A stretch of DNA of 64,000 bases, from positions 248,001 to 312,000 of the forward strand of contig NZ_QGTL01000005.1 of the NCBI RefSeq assembly GCF_003182135.1, read 5' to 3'. The stretch's first letter is position 1. The number at the start of each line of letters is the position of its first letter. The stretch comes from Nocardia neocaledoniensis. GTDB lineage: Bacteria; Actinomycetota; Actinomycetes; Mycobacteriales; Mycobacteriaceae. Below the pieces are notes generated by a model. That model did not search any database. It saw only the letters and a list, made by a program, of their open reading frames with translations, and had not been told where the DNA came from. The position numbers and the translations under genes were made by a program. This document shows, in pieces, positions 17,647-26,419 of this stretch.

Positions 17647-18876
17647 GTGGTGCACCATGGACCGGTGGACCACGTGGCCGCACTCCTCGACCGGATCTGG
17701 CGCACCGACGCGATCGGCATGCTCGGCGCGCTCAGCAGGCGGCTCGGCGACTTCGATCTCGCCGAGGAGGCCCTGTCCGACGCGCTGGCCGTAGCGCTCG
17801 AGCGCTGGCCCGTCGACGGCGTGCCGGACAGTCCCGCGGGCTGGCTGGTCACCACCGGGTGGCGCAAGGCCCTGGACCGGGAGCGGCGCGCGGCGGTCGG
17901 CCGGGCGAAGCTGGCCAGGCTCGCCGCGGAACCGGAGCCGGAACCCGGCGCGGACGACCGGCTGGCCATGATCTTCGCGTGCTGCCACCCGGACCTGCCC
18001 CAGCAGTCCAGGGTCGCGCTCACGCTGTACGCCGCCGCCGGGCTCACCACCGCCGAGATCGCCGCCGCCTTCCTGGTTCCGCTGCCGACCATGGCGCAGC
18101 GGCTGACCAGAGCCAAGCGGCACTGGCGCGAGCGTGACATCGGATTCGAGCCGCCGCCTCCGGACGAGTACGCCGAGCGGCTGCCCGCCGTGCTGGCGGT
18201 GATCTACCTGGTGTTCAACGAGGGCTATCTGTCGAGCGGGCGGTCGGCGCAGCGCCGGGAGCTGGCGGGCGAGGGTGTCGAACTGGCGCGGCAACTCGCC
18301 GCCTTGCTGCCCGCCGAACCGGAGGTCGCCGGCCTCGCCGCGTTGCTGGAGCTGCACCATGCCCGTGTCGCGACGCGCTTCGATTCCCTCGGCCGCATCG
18401 TGCTGCTCGAGGGGCAGGACCGCCGACAGTGGAACACCGCGGCGATCGAGCGCGCGGTGCTGCGGCTGCGCGCGGCCGTGCGGCAGGGACGGCCGGGGCC
18501 GTACCAGACGCAGGCGGGGATCGCCGCCCTCCACGCGCTGGCCCCCAGCTACTCGCAGACCCCCTGGGCCGAGGTCCGCGCGCTCTACGACCGGCTGTCC
18601 GTCCTGGATCCGTCGCCGGTGGTGCTGCTGAACCGGGCGGTCGCCACCCGTTTCGTCCTCGGCCCGGCCCCGGCGCTGGACGAGGTCGAGAGCCTCGGCG
18701 ACCGGCTGGGCGACTACCACCTCTGGCACGCCACCCGCGCCGACCTGCTCGCCGCTCTCGACCGCCGGCCCGAGGCGGTGGCGGCGGCCGAGCGCGCCCT
18801 CGACCTCGCCACGAATCCCGCCGAACGCGAACTGATGTCGCGCCGGGTGGGGGAGTTGCGGCGCCCCGGCGCCTAG
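17647..18876 (+). CDS. ECF42-type RNA polymerase sigma factor with C-terminal TPR extension
   Basis: A 409-residue sigma factor. Sigma region 2 covers GALSRRLGDFDLAEEALSDAL, and region 4 has TAEIAAAFLVPLPTMAQRLTRAK. The conserved block AVIYLVFNEGYLSSG and a long helical C-terminus mark the ECF42 group, in which the TPR-like extension replaces a classical anti-sigma factor. Known ECF42 factors direct transcription of DGPF/YCII genes, and one lies convergent immediately downstream, with stops overlapping. GTG at 17647 is taken as start; GTG at 17665 is equally possible. Confidence 0.88.
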   Translation: MVHHGPVDHVAALLDRIWRTDAIGMLGALSRRLGDFDLAEEALSDALAVALERWPVDGVPDSPAGWLVTTGWRKALDRERRAAVGRAKLARLAAEPEPEPGADDRLAMIFACCHPDLPQQSRVALTLYAAAGLTTAEIAAAFLVPLPTMAQRLTRAKRHWRERDIGFEPPPPDEYAERLPAVLAVIYLVFNEGYLSSGRSAQRRELAGEGVELARQLAALLPAEPEVAGLAALLELHHARVATRFDSLGRIVLLEGQDRRQWNTAAIERAVLRLRAAVRQGRPGPYQTQAGIAALHALAPSYSQTPWAEVRALYDRLSVLDPSPVVLLNRAVATRFVLGPAPALDEVESLGDRLGDYHLWHATRADLLAALDRRPEAVAAAERALDLATNPAERELMSRRVGELRRPGA

Positions 18877-19232
18877 ACTCGCGTCACCAGCGGACGCACC
18901 TCGACCGCGCTCACCCCCGGCGCGAGCGGCCAGGTCGACGCGATCCGCACCGCCTCGTCCAGGTCGTCGCAGTCGAGCACGATGACCGACCCGATCACCT
19001 CCTTGACCTCCAGGTACGGTCCGTCGGTGACCACCGGCTCGCCGTTCGCCCCGGCACGCACCGTTTTCGCGGTTTCCCTCGGCTGCAGCTCGATGCCGCC
19101 CTCGGTCACCTTGCCGGTCGGCTGCCAGCGCTCGAACCAGCCGTAGACCTCGGTCATCACGGCCTCCTCGGCGGCCGGGGACAACGCGGCCCACTCGCGG
19201 TCGTCGCCACAGATCAACATCGCGTACTTCAT
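18873..19232 (-). CDS. YCII/DGPF domain protein
   Basis: A 119-residue YCII-related protein. It starts MKYAMLICGDD and carries VVTDGPYLEVKEVIGS, a variant of the DGPF motif that names the family. Members are small dimeric alpha-beta proteins of unknown activity and the characteristic partners of ECF42 sigma factors. ATG at 19230-19232 follows GAGGAG at good spacing. It is convergent with the sigma gene, with the two stop codons sharing bases. Confidence 0.9.
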   Translation of the reverse strand: MKYAMLICGDDREWAALSPAAEEAVMTEVYGWFERWQPTGKVTEGGIELQPRETAKTVRAGANGEPVVTDGPYLEVKEVIGSVIVLDCDDLDEAVRIASTWPLAPGVSAVEVRPLVTRV

Positions 19233-19402
19233 GATCACTCCTCGAAAGGGGAAGGGTTCTGTCCTACACGTGACGAACGGGCGGGATCTTTTCTCGACAG
19301 CTCCCGCCATCCTCGCCGACCCGGACCGGCGCTGTCGGTGGACACGGCTAGGCTCGACGCAAACGCGCGGCCCGCGCGACCTATGCTCAGGGGGAACCCG
19401 CC

Positions 19403-19603
19403 GTGACCGCTCCACACCCGCACTCCGCCGATCAGCCGGAGCCGGCCTTCCGGCGCGGCGAGTCCCCCGCCGTCCCCACCCCGGTGTTCAGCGCCGACCG
19501 TCCCGGCGAGACCGCGCCGCCCTTCGCCGAATCCGGCACCGCCACAGCGCTACCGACGTTCCTGGCGCCGACGGCGCATCCGGGACACGACGAGTTCGCC
19601 TAG
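19403..19603 (+). CDS. Small proline-rich acidic protein, unknown
   Basis: A 66-residue open frame with strongly G/C-biased third positions, which argues for coding. It starts at GTG 19403 behind AGGGGGAA, with a possible minus-10 hexamer TATGCT at about 19382. The protein is rich in Pro, Ala and acidic residues and has no membrane segment or recognisable domain. It may be disordered. Existence is likely, function unknown. Confidence 0.5.
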   Translation: MTAPHPHSADQPEPAFRRGESPAVPTPVFSADRPGETAPPFAESGTATALPTFLAPTAHPGHDEFA

Positions 19604-19694
19604 CGTCCAATCACATTCGCCGCCACGCTCGGCAGATCCCGCGGCCGAGCCACGGCGGTTCGGCCGCTGCCGCACGCGATGGAACCATGGGCGC

Positions 19695-20506
19695 ATGCTC
19701 GACGAGATCGACTGGAGTTCGCTCTGCCACGCCTACGGCCCGGCGGCCGACACCCCGGCGCACCTGGCTGCCCTCACCTCGGTGGACCCGGCGGCACGGC
19801 AGGCCGCGCTCGACCATCTCGACGGCGCCGTGCTGCACCAGGGATTCCCGTCGTCGGCCACCGCGCCGGCGGCGCATGTCATCGCGCGACTGCTCACACG
19901 TGACGAGCTCGCCCCGGATGTCCGGGTCGCGCTCATCGAATTTCTCGGGTGGGTCGCCCACGCGACCACGATCGCCGCGCGGGAACCGCACGGCGACGAT
20001 CTGCTCGGAGCGCTCCAGCGGGCCGTCGTGGCGTCCTACCCGGTGGTGGTCGGCTTCCTCGACCACGCCGAAAAGTCCGTGCGCGAGCACGCCGTCCACA
20101 CGGCGGTGTCGCAGGTCAGGACGCCGGCACTGAGCGAACAGCGGGCCGTCCTCGCCGCCCGCCTGCATGTCCGGGCGCAAGCCGATACGGCCGAACGCGC
20201 CTGGTGGGTGCGGCGTCTCAGCGATCTCGACGACGCCAGCGTCTCGCCGCTCCGGCCAGGGCGATCATCCGCGACGCGGACTGGACCGGCTTCGCGAGCA
20301 CGTGGGGCCCATTGCTCCTGGCGGCGTTCGACCCACCCTACGACGACCGTCGAGGTCTCTCCCGAGCACAACGCGACATCCTTGCCGCCGCGGTCGCCAA
20401 CCCGCGCCTGTGGAACCCGCGAAACGGCAGCTGTTCCTTGGTGTTCCAGCGCGCCGGCCTACCGTTCCACCGCGAATCTTGCGCCCGGATCGTGGCAGCG
20501 CCCTAG
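19695..20506 (+). pseudogene. HEAT-repeat-like protein, frameshifted
   Basis: The first frame (ATG 19695 to about 20250) encodes a helical protein beginning MLDEIDWSSLCHAYG, with alternating helices reminiscent of HEAT repeats, such as DPAARQAALDHLDGAVLHQG and VRALIEFLGW-like segments. Coding then continues one base back in another frame with ARAIIRDADWTGFASTWG and a proper stop at 20506. Inserting a single G near 20247 (tcgccg to tcggccg) would rejoin both halves as SVSAAPARAII. It is either a recent inactivation or an assembly error. No function is proposed. Confidence 0.65.
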
Positions 20507-20554
20507 CGTCCCGCGCTCCGGGCGGGACGATCGCGGCCGGTCACCGCTGAGGAA

Positions 20555-21592
20555 TCAGGGGAGGTCGATGGTCCGCGGAGCGCATCCGCAGGATTCGCCA
20601 GGGTGGAGGGTGACGGGCAGCGGCGCGGCGGCGGTGGGCTCGGGAGCCGTGGTCAGCAGGCGGTCGAGGGCGAGTCGGGTGATCGTGTCGATCGGCTGCT
20701 GGATCGAGGTCAGGGTGATCTGCGCGAACAACTGGGCGGGACCGGTGTCGAAGCCGACGACCCGGATCCGGTGCGGGATGTCGAGGCCGGCGTCGGTGAT
20801 GGCCCGGACGGTGGCCGCGGCTTGGGCATTGGTGCCGACGACCATGCCGTGGGGCGGCTCGGCGCGGCTCCGCAGGTGCTCGCGCACGGCGCGGTAGGCG
20901 CCCTCGGCGGACAGATCGGTGTGGATGACCACGGCGTCGGCACCGGCGACGGCGGCGAACCCGCGGTGGCGCTGCTCGACGGTCTCCCGGTCGCCGTAGC
21001 GAACGTCTTCGGCGGTGAAGCCACCGACGAACACGATGTCGCGGCATCCGTGCGTCTCGCGCAGATGGCGTGCGGCGAGCGCGCCCGCGCCGACATGATC
21101 GGCTCCGACGATCGGGGAATCCACGGGAGTCCTGGTGTTGTGCACCCACACCACCGGCATCCGTGCCCGCGCGCACACCGCGCCCGTCTCGACGGGATCG
21201 ACGGCGCCGACCACGATCAGCCCGTCGATGCCGACATCGGTGAAGGCGGTGGCGAATTCGCGTTCGCGCTCGGGGTCGTAGCCACTGTTGCCGATCATGG
21301 TGAGGTGGTCGCGCGCCCGCGCTTCGATCTCGGTGCGCCCCACCAGCGCCGCGTACAGCGGCATCGTCAGATCGGGGACGAGCAGCCCGATCTGCCGCCA
21401 GCGCCGCGGCCGCCGCAGCGCGCGGGCCAGGCGATCCGGGCGGTAGTTCAACTCGTCGGCGGCGGCGAGCACCTTGGCGCGCAGCGCGTCCGACACAGGT
21501 CGCGGGCCGTCGTTGAGCACATAGCTGACCACGGCGGTGGAGACACCCGCGCGACCGGCGACGTCGGCGAGGGTGGGGCGTTTAGCGGTCAC
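20555..21592 (-). CDS. LacI family transcriptional regulator
   Basis: A 345-residue repressor. The N-terminal helix-turn-helix and hinge read TLADVAGRAGVSTAVVSYVLN and LNYRPDRLARALRRPR. A periplasmic-binding-protein-like effector domain follows, with IGLLVPDLTMPLYAALV and VVGFDTGP. The start is GTG at 21590-21592. It is divergent from the arylsulfotransferase and ABC operon, with a perfect CTAATCGATTAG palindrome between. It probably represses that operon in the absence of its ligand, perhaps a sulfate ester or sulfonate. Confidence 0.92.
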   Translation of the reverse strand: MTAKRPTLADVAGRAGVSTAVVSYVLNDGPRPVSDALRAKVLAAADELNYRPDRLARALRRPRRWRQIGLLVPDLTMPLYAALVGRTEIEARARDHLTMIGNSGYDPEREREFATAFTDVGIDGLIVVGAVDPVETGAVCARARMPVVWVHNTRTPVDSPIVGADHVGAGALAARHLRETHGCRDIVFVGGFTAEDVRYGDRETVEQRHRGFAAVAGADAVVIHTDLSAEGAYRAVREHLRSRAEPPHGMVVGTNAQAAATVRAITDAGLDIPHRIRVVGFDTGPAQLFAQITLTSIQQPIDTITRLALDRLLTTAPEPTAAAPLPVTLHPGESCGCAPRTIDLP

Positions 21593-21684
21593 AATCGGGT
21601 CCAGTCTGCTGGGCCGTCGGTCTGCGCCGAAGGCTTACGTTCATCGTGATTCCTACCCTGTCCGGTGCCGTGAAGATCTCTACG

Positions 21685-21696
21685 CTAATCGATTAG
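21685..21696. promoter_or_regulatory. LacI-type operator palindrome
   Basis: CTAATCGATTAG is a perfect 12-base palindrome with a central CG, like many LacI-family operators. It sits in an AT-rich patch of the 158-base divergent gap, 55 bases before the arylsulfotransferase-like start. Confidence 0.7.
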
Positions 21697-21750
21697 ATCT
21701 TTAACTCTCGCGACCCACACTCGCAACAACCGACAGGTGAAGTAGACGTC

Positions 21751-23043
21751 ATGGCTTACGCACGACTCACGGGAGTCACCCACCACGCCCCCGAGAACGC
21801 CCACGACAGCCTCGTGCTGTTCACCGGAGCCGACTCGATCACCCGCCTCATCGCGCTCGACGGGACCGTGGTCCGCGAGTGGCCGCACGCGGGGGTGCCG
21901 CCGCGTCTCCTCGATCCGGCGCTCACCGGCGGCAGGCGCGGTGACGTCGGCGTGCAGCTCGGCGAGAGCGGCGACGGCCGGGGTGGCATCTACGCCAACG
22001 GCACTGTCGGACAGCTGGATTGGTCGGGTGAGGTGGTGTGGGAGTGGGGCCGCCAGGCGCCCGGTGGCGCGGCCCGCCAGAACCACGACTGGCAGCTGCT
22101 GCCCAACGGCAATCGGCTGCTGCTGGTCACCGTGCCACGGGTGGTGGCCTCACTCGGCATCACCGCGGCGGTCGGCGATCAAGGCCTCTACGAGGTGGAC
22201 CCGGACGGCGCGATCGTCTGGCAGTGGCTGGCCGGTGACCACCTCGACGAGTTCGGCTTCTCCGACGCGGGGTGGGCGGCGTTGCGCGCCACCGCCGCGC
22301 GCGACCCCGAGGACCCCTGGGGCTATCTGGAGATGAACAGCGCGACGCCGCTGGGCCCCAACCGCTGGCACGACGCGGATCCCGACGGCGTGTTCCACCC
22401 TGACAACATCCTGGTCAGCTTCCGCAAGGCGAACGTGATCGCGCTGATCGACAAGCGTTCCGGCGCCGTCGCGTGGCGACTGGGGCCCTACTTCGACGAG
22501 GAGCCGGGGGCTCAGCACCAGCGCGTCAACGCGCACAAGGTGCCCCGCCCGGTGGACCAGATCTCCGGACAGCACAATCCGCACCTGATCCCGGCCGGAC
22601 TGCCCGGCGCGGGCAACCTCCTGGTCTTCGACAACCAGGGTGGGGCGGGCTATCCGCCCGCGCCGCTGGGTATCTACGCGGGCTCGCGGGTGCTCGAGAT
22701 CGACCCGACGACCCGCCAGATCGTCTGGCAGTACACCGCGGAGGACTCCGGCAGGCCGTCGTGGACGTTCTTCAGCTCCTTCGTGAGCAACGCCCAGCGG
22801 CTGCCCAACGGCAACACCCTGATCACCGAGGGCATGCGGGGCAGGCTCTTCCAGGTCACGCCGCAGGGCGAGGTGGTCTGGGAGTACCACAGCCCCTACG
22901 AGGGCTACGGCGTCGCGGGCGAGCCGGAGGTGCGCGAGCCACGGGTGCCCGGTGTCGACCGGCTCACCCTGACGCCCCTGGTCTATCGCGCCCAGGCGGT
23001 GCCCTTCGACTGGGTCCCCGACCGTGTCACGGCCGTCGAGTGA
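21751..23043 (+). CDS. Arylsulfotransferase (ASST) family protein
   Basis: A 430-residue beta-propeller-like protein of the arylsulfotransferase type. Repeated blade motifs such as HDWQLLPNGNRLLL, QHNPHLIP with NLLVFDN, and AQRLPNGNTLITEG are typical; the conserved histidines match those of PAPS-independent aryl-sulfate sulfotransferases. It has no signal peptide, whereas Gram-negative ASSTs are periplasmic. ATG 21751 follows AGGTGAAG. It heads an operon with a sulfonate-type ABC importer, so it may handle imported sulfate esters. Transferase activity is unproven. Confidence 0.8.
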   Translation: MAYARLTGVTHHAPENAHDSLVLFTGADSITRLIALDGTVVREWPHAGVPPRLLDPALTGGRRGDVGVQLGESGDGRGGIYANGTVGQLDWSGEVVWEWGRQAPGGAARQNHDWQLLPNGNRLLLVTVPRVVASLGITAAVGDQGLYEVDPDGAIVWQWLAGDHLDEFGFSDAGWAALRATAARDPEDPWGYLEMNSATPLGPNRWHDADPDGVFHPDNILVSFRKANVIALIDKRSGAVAWRLGPYFDEEPGAQHQRVNAHKVPRPVDQISGQHNPHLIPAGLPGAGNLLVFDNQGGAGYPPAPLGIYAGSRVLEIDPTTRQIVWQYTAEDSGRPSWTFFSSFVSNAQRLPNGNTLITEGMRGRLFQVTPQGEVVWEYHSPYEGYGVAGEPEVREPRVPGVDRLTLTPLVYRAQAVPFDWVPDRVTAVE

Positions 23044-23062
23044 TCGGGAAGGACTGACCACC

Positions 23063-23914
23063 ATGACAAGTACCGTGCGAACCGCCGACCCGCCGGCCGC
23101 GACACCGCGCGAGCGGCCCCCGGCACCGGGCCGGCGACGCGTCCCCGCGTGGATCTCGCGCGCGGGCTCGCTGGGCTGGACCGTCGCCGGGCTCGCGCTC
23201 GCCGCGCTGGCCTGGACGCTGCTCGCCGCCTCCGGCCGATTCCCCGACGCACTGCTGCCCGGCCTCCCCGAAATCCTCGGGGCCGCAGGTGATCTCCGAC
23301 GCGAAGGCCTGCTCGCCGAAGACATCCTCGCCAGTCTGCGCCGCGCGCTCGGTGGCTTCGTCCTCGGTGCCGCCACCGGTCTCGGCGCCGCGATCGTCAC
23401 CGCGACCACCACCCTCGGGCGCCGTCTGCTGCGCCCGGTGCTGCGGCTGCTCGCGCCCGTTCCCACCATCGGGCTCGTCCCGCTGGCCATCCTGTGGTTC
23501 GGGCTCGGCGAGGGCAGCAAGGCGCTGGTCATCGCGCTCGGGGTGTTCGTGCCCGTGTGGATCAACAGTCACGTCGGCTTGGCGAGCACGCCGCGCGACT
23601 ACCTGCGGGCGGCGCGCTGCCTCGGCGCGGGCCGCGCGCAGACCCTGCGGGAGATCGTCCTGCCGGAAGCCGCTCCCGACATCGTGGCGGGCCTGCGCGT
23701 CGGCGCAGCGATGGCGTTCGTGCTCATCGTCGTCGCCGAGATGTCCGGCACCACAGCCGGTCTCGGCTACCGCCTCTACCAGGCGCAGCTGTTCTCGCAG
23801 GCCGATCGGCTGATCGCCTGCCTGATCGTGCTCGGCGTCCTCGGCGCGCTCGTCGACACGGCCATCGCCGCCGCCACCACCCCGATCACGCGCTGGGCCG
23901 CGGAGGAGCACTGA
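23063..23914 (+). CDS. ABC transporter permease, SsuC/TauC type
   Basis: A 283-residue inner-membrane permease with about six helices. The EAA loop region reads DYLRAARCLGAGRAQTLREIVLPEAAPDI, as in nitrate/sulfonate/taurine permeases. PTIGLVPLAILWFGLGE is also characteristic. ATG at 23063 is 19 bases after the arylsulfotransferase stop, behind GAAGGA. The ATPase gene starts 1 base after its stop. Substrate is inferred from family and context: sulfonate or sulfate ester. Confidence 0.9.
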   Translation: MTSTVRTADPPAATPRERPPAPGRRRVPAWISRAGSLGWTVAGLALAALAWTLLAASGRFPDALLPGLPEILGAAGDLRREGLLAEDILASLRRALGGFVLGAATGLGAAIVTATTTLGRRLLRPVLRLLAPVPTIGLVPLAILWFGLGEGSKALVIALGVFVPVWINSHVGLASTPRDYLRAARCLGAGRAQTLREIVLPEAAPDIVAGLRVGAAMAFVLIVVAEMSGTTAGLGYRLYQAQLFSQADRLIACLIVLGVLGALVDTAIAAATTPITRWAAEEH

Positions 23915-23915
23915 C

Positions 23916-24674
23916 ATGACGATCCACGCGCACGACCTGGTCGTGCACTATCCCGGAAACCCGGTGCCGACGCTGCACGGCATCGATCTCACCATCGAGG
24001 ACGGCTCGTTCACGGTCCTGGTCGGTGCCTCGGGATCCGGCAAGTCCACGCTGCTGCACTGCCTGGCCGGCCTGATCATCCCGACGTCGGGACTGGTGCG
24101 CGACAACGGCATCGCGGTGACGGCCCCCGACCCGCGCCGCAGCGTCGCCTTCCAGCGCGACGTGCTCTTCCCCTGGATGAGCGTGGCCGACAACATCGGC
24201 TTCGCGCTGCGCGCCCGCGGCATCGCCGCCGCCGACCGGCCGCGACGCGTCGCCGAACTGCTCGACGACGTCGAGCTCGCGCGCTCGGTGCGCGACCGGC
24301 GGCCCAGCGAACTGTCCGGCGGCATGCGGCAACGCGTCAGCATCGCCCGGTTGCTGGCCGGTGAACCCGCGGTGCTGCTGATGGACGAGCCCTTCGCGGC
24401 CCTGGACGCCCTGACCAGGCTCAAGATGCAGGACCTGCTCACCGGCCTGTGGGCAAGGGCCCGGCGCACCGTCGTCTTCGTCACCCACGACATCGACGAA
24501 GCGATCCGCCTGGCCGACACCGTCGAGGTGCTCGACAACGGCCGCATCGCCGAACACCTCGTCAATCCGCTCGACCGGCCCCGGCCCGCGGACACCCTCG
24601 CCGATCAACCCGGCTACAGCGAGATCCGCAAACAACTGCACCACCGGCTCGGGATCACCCACGCCACCGTCTGA
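23916..24674 (+). CDS. ABC transporter ATPase, SsuB/TauB type
   Basis: A 252-residue ATPase. Walker A is GASGSGKST, the signature is LSGGMRQR, Walker B is VLLMDEPFAALD, and the switch histidine is in VFVTHDIDEA. It energises the adjacent permease. GGAGGAG precedes ATG 23916. It shares the operon with permease and binding protein. Confidence 0.93.
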   Translation: MTIHAHDLVVHYPGNPVPTLHGIDLTIEDGSFTVLVGASGSGKSTLLHCLAGLIIPTSGLVRDNGIAVTAPDPRRSVAFQRDVLFPWMSVADNIGFALRARGIAAADRPRRVAELLDDVELARSVRDRRPSELSGGMRQRVSIARLLAGEPAVLLMDEPFAALDALTRLKMQDLLTGLWARARRTVVFVTHDIDEAIRLADTVEVLDNGRIAEHLVNPLDRPRPADTLADQPGYSEIRKQLHHRLGITHATV

Positions 24675-24698
24675 TCCACCCCACCCGAGGACCACCCA

Positions 24699-25661
24699 GT
24701 GAAGACATCTCTGCTTCGAACCATCGCCGCGGCGCTCACCGCGACCACCCTGGCCGTCACCGGAGCCGCCTGCGGCGCCGCCGATGCCGACGACCCCACC
24801 ACCTTGACCGTCGGCTTCGTCGTCGACCCGTCCTGGGCGCAGATCCCGGTCGCCGACAAGGCGGGCTACTTCGGCGAACACGACGTCAAGGTGAAGGTCG
24901 TGAACTTCCCGTCCGGCATCGAGGCCCTGCAGGCCGTGGCGGCCGGTCAGCTCGACATCGCCACCGCGGCCGATGTGCCGAGCTCCGCCGTGCTCACCAA
25001 ATCGCCGACGCTGCGCGTGGTCGGCGACGGCGCGCGCTGGGAAGGGTCGCGAATCGTCGCGCGCCGCAGCGCGGGCATCGACAGCGTCGAGGACCTCGCG
25101 GGCAAATCGATCGGCACGCCGATCGGGACGAGTGCGGCCTACTTCGTCGCGAACACCTTGGCGCACCGGGGAATCGACGCGAAACTCGTACAGGTGTCGC
25201 CGTCCGCGACGGTGACCGCGGCGACCCAGCGCGATGTCGACGCCGTCTCGATCTTCCAGCCGTACCAGGCCCAGGTCGTGCAGGCGCTGGGCGCCGACGC
25301 GATCGAACTGACCGGCGGAACCTACCACCAGCACAGCCTGTACCTGGCCTCACAGCACGCCGTTACCACGAAGTCCGCCGCGCTCGCCTCGTTCTTCGCG
25401 GCACTGGACGACGCCGGGCGGGACCTGAAGAACCTGGCCGACCCCGCCGTGTCCGCCGTCGCCGCGGCCACCCAGCTCCAGCCCGACCTCCTGCGAACGG
25501 TGTTGCCCCAGTTCGACTTCGCCCTCCAGCTCGCCCCCGACCTCGCCGCCAAACTGGACGGGCTGGGCCGGTGGGCCAAGACCCAGGGCAAGATCCCCGC
25601 CGACACCGAACTGCCGAACTACGCGACGTTCCTCGACGACGGGTTCCTGCCGAAGCGATAG
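24699..25661 (+). CDS. ABC transporter substrate-binding lipoprotein, SsuA/TauA type
   Basis: A 320-residue binding protein. The signal peptide ends in VTGAACG, a lipobox, so it is a membrane-anchored lipoprotein. The mature part opens with LTVGFVVDPSWAQIPVADKAGYF and contains GIEALQAVAAGQLDIATAADVP, the usual NMT1/SsuA pattern for organosulfur or similar anions. The start is GTG at 24699 behind GAGGACC. It closes the LacI-controlled operon and is followed by a strong hairpin. Confidence 0.92.
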   Translation: MKTSLLRTIAAALTATTLAVTGAACGAADADDPTTLTVGFVVDPSWAQIPVADKAGYFGEHDVKVKVVNFPSGIEALQAVAAGQLDIATAADVPSSAVLTKSPTLRVVGDGARWEGSRIVARRSAGIDSVEDLAGKSIGTPIGTSAAYFVANTLAHRGIDAKLVQVSPSATVTAATQRDVDAVSIFQPYQAQVVQALGADAIELTGGTYHQHSLYLASQHAVTTKSAALASFFAALDDAGRDLKNLADPAVSAVAAATQLQPDLLRTVLPQFDFALQLAPDLAAKLDGLGRWAKTQGKIPADTELPNYATFLDDGFLPKR

Positions 25662-25672
25662 CGCCACACGAT

Positions 25673-25706
25673 GAAACCGCCGGTCGGCCACGCGACCGGC
25701 GGTTTC
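25673..25706. terminator. Strong bidirectional hairpin terminator
   Basis: GAAACCGCCGGTCG and CGACCGGCGGTTTC pair perfectly over 14 bases with a 6-base loop. It sits between the convergent binding-protein and SGNH genes. Confidence 0.85.
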
Positions 25707-25716
25707 GCATGCCGTC

Positions 25717-26319
25717 CTAGCTGTCGATCCATTCCCGCCAGCCGCCGGCGAGGACGAGGTCGGCCAGGCGCTGGTAGCCCTCGGCGCCGGGGTGCGCGCC
25801 GTCGCCCGCGCTGACCTCGGCGCGCCACACCGGGTCGGCGGCCAGCGCGCGGGTCGTGGCGATGAACGGGACGTTCTCGCGCAGGCACAATGCCGCCATC
25901 TCGTCGGCGATCGTCGTCACGCGCGCGAAATGCGCCGCGCCGGCATCGATCACCGGCGGCGGCCCGACGACGAGCACGCGGACGGATCGACGCCGGCATC
26001 CCGCGAGCAGCGTGGCGAGATTCTCCAGGCAGTCGGCGGGCTCGACGCGCACCCGGCCGTCCTCCTCCTCGACGGCGTCGTTGCTGCCGAACGACACCAC
26101 CACGCGGTGATCGGCGTCTGCCGCCCTGCGCTCGTCGAGCTCACGTTCGTAGCGCCGCAGTACGTCCGCGGAGGTGTTGCGGCGGATACCGAGATTGAAG
26201 GCCGTCACGTCCGGGCCCGTGGCCGCGAGCACCCGCCCCACCCAGCCCCGGTACTCCGGGTCGCCGATGCCCTGGACGAAGGAATCCCCGAGGAAACACA
26301 GGCGCAGATCTCCACTCAC
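25717..26319 (-). CDS. SGNH/GDSL family hydrolase
   Basis: A 200-residue esterase-type protein. Block I is LCFLGDSFVQGIG with the catalytic serine, block II has glycine in NLGIRRNTS, block III is VVSFGSNDAVEEED, and block V is DGAHPGAEGY with the catalytic Asp/His. It has no signal peptide, so it is likely cytoplasmic. I start at GTG 26317-26319, with AGGA 8 bases upstream; GTG at 26347 is an alternative. It is divergent from the ATP-grasp gene and lies on the far side of the metal-type box. Confidence 0.88.
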   Translation of the reverse strand: MSGDLRLCFLGDSFVQGIGDPEYRGWVGRVLAATGPDVTAFNLGIRRNTSADVLRRYERELDERRAADADHRVVVSFGSNDAVEEEDGRVRVEPADCLENLATLLAGCRRRSVRVLVVGPPPVIDAGAAHFARVTTIADEMAALCLRENVPFIATTRALAADPVWRAEVSAGDGAHPGAEGYQRLADLVLAGGWREWIDS

Positions 26320-26371
26320 CCCGGCGATCCTAGGAGACCTGGATCGCACTCCGGCCCACGACTATCGAAAA

Positions 26372-26394
26372 TTAACGATAATGGTTATCATTAG
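26372..26394. promoter_or_regulatory. Fur/Zur-like palindrome upstream of the metallophore-like operon
   Basis: The 23-base AT-rich element has two 11-base arms around G26383 that match in 8 of 11 positions, with cores GATAA (26377-26381) and TTATC (26385-26389). The 7-1-7 spacing and A/T core resemble actinobacterial Zur boxes. It does not resemble the IdeR/DtxR box, which carries TTAGG-type arms. A possible minus-10 hexamer, TATCAT, overlaps its right arm, so binding would block transcription. Confidence 0.6.
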
Positions 26395-26419
26395 CGCCTG
26401 CTCGAGGCTTGGAGGCTTT

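Noticed and set aside
26372..26394. IdeR/DtxR iron box reading of the palindrome
   Set aside because: It lacks the TTAGG-type arms of that box; the GATAA/TTATC core with single-base centre fits Fur/Zur better.
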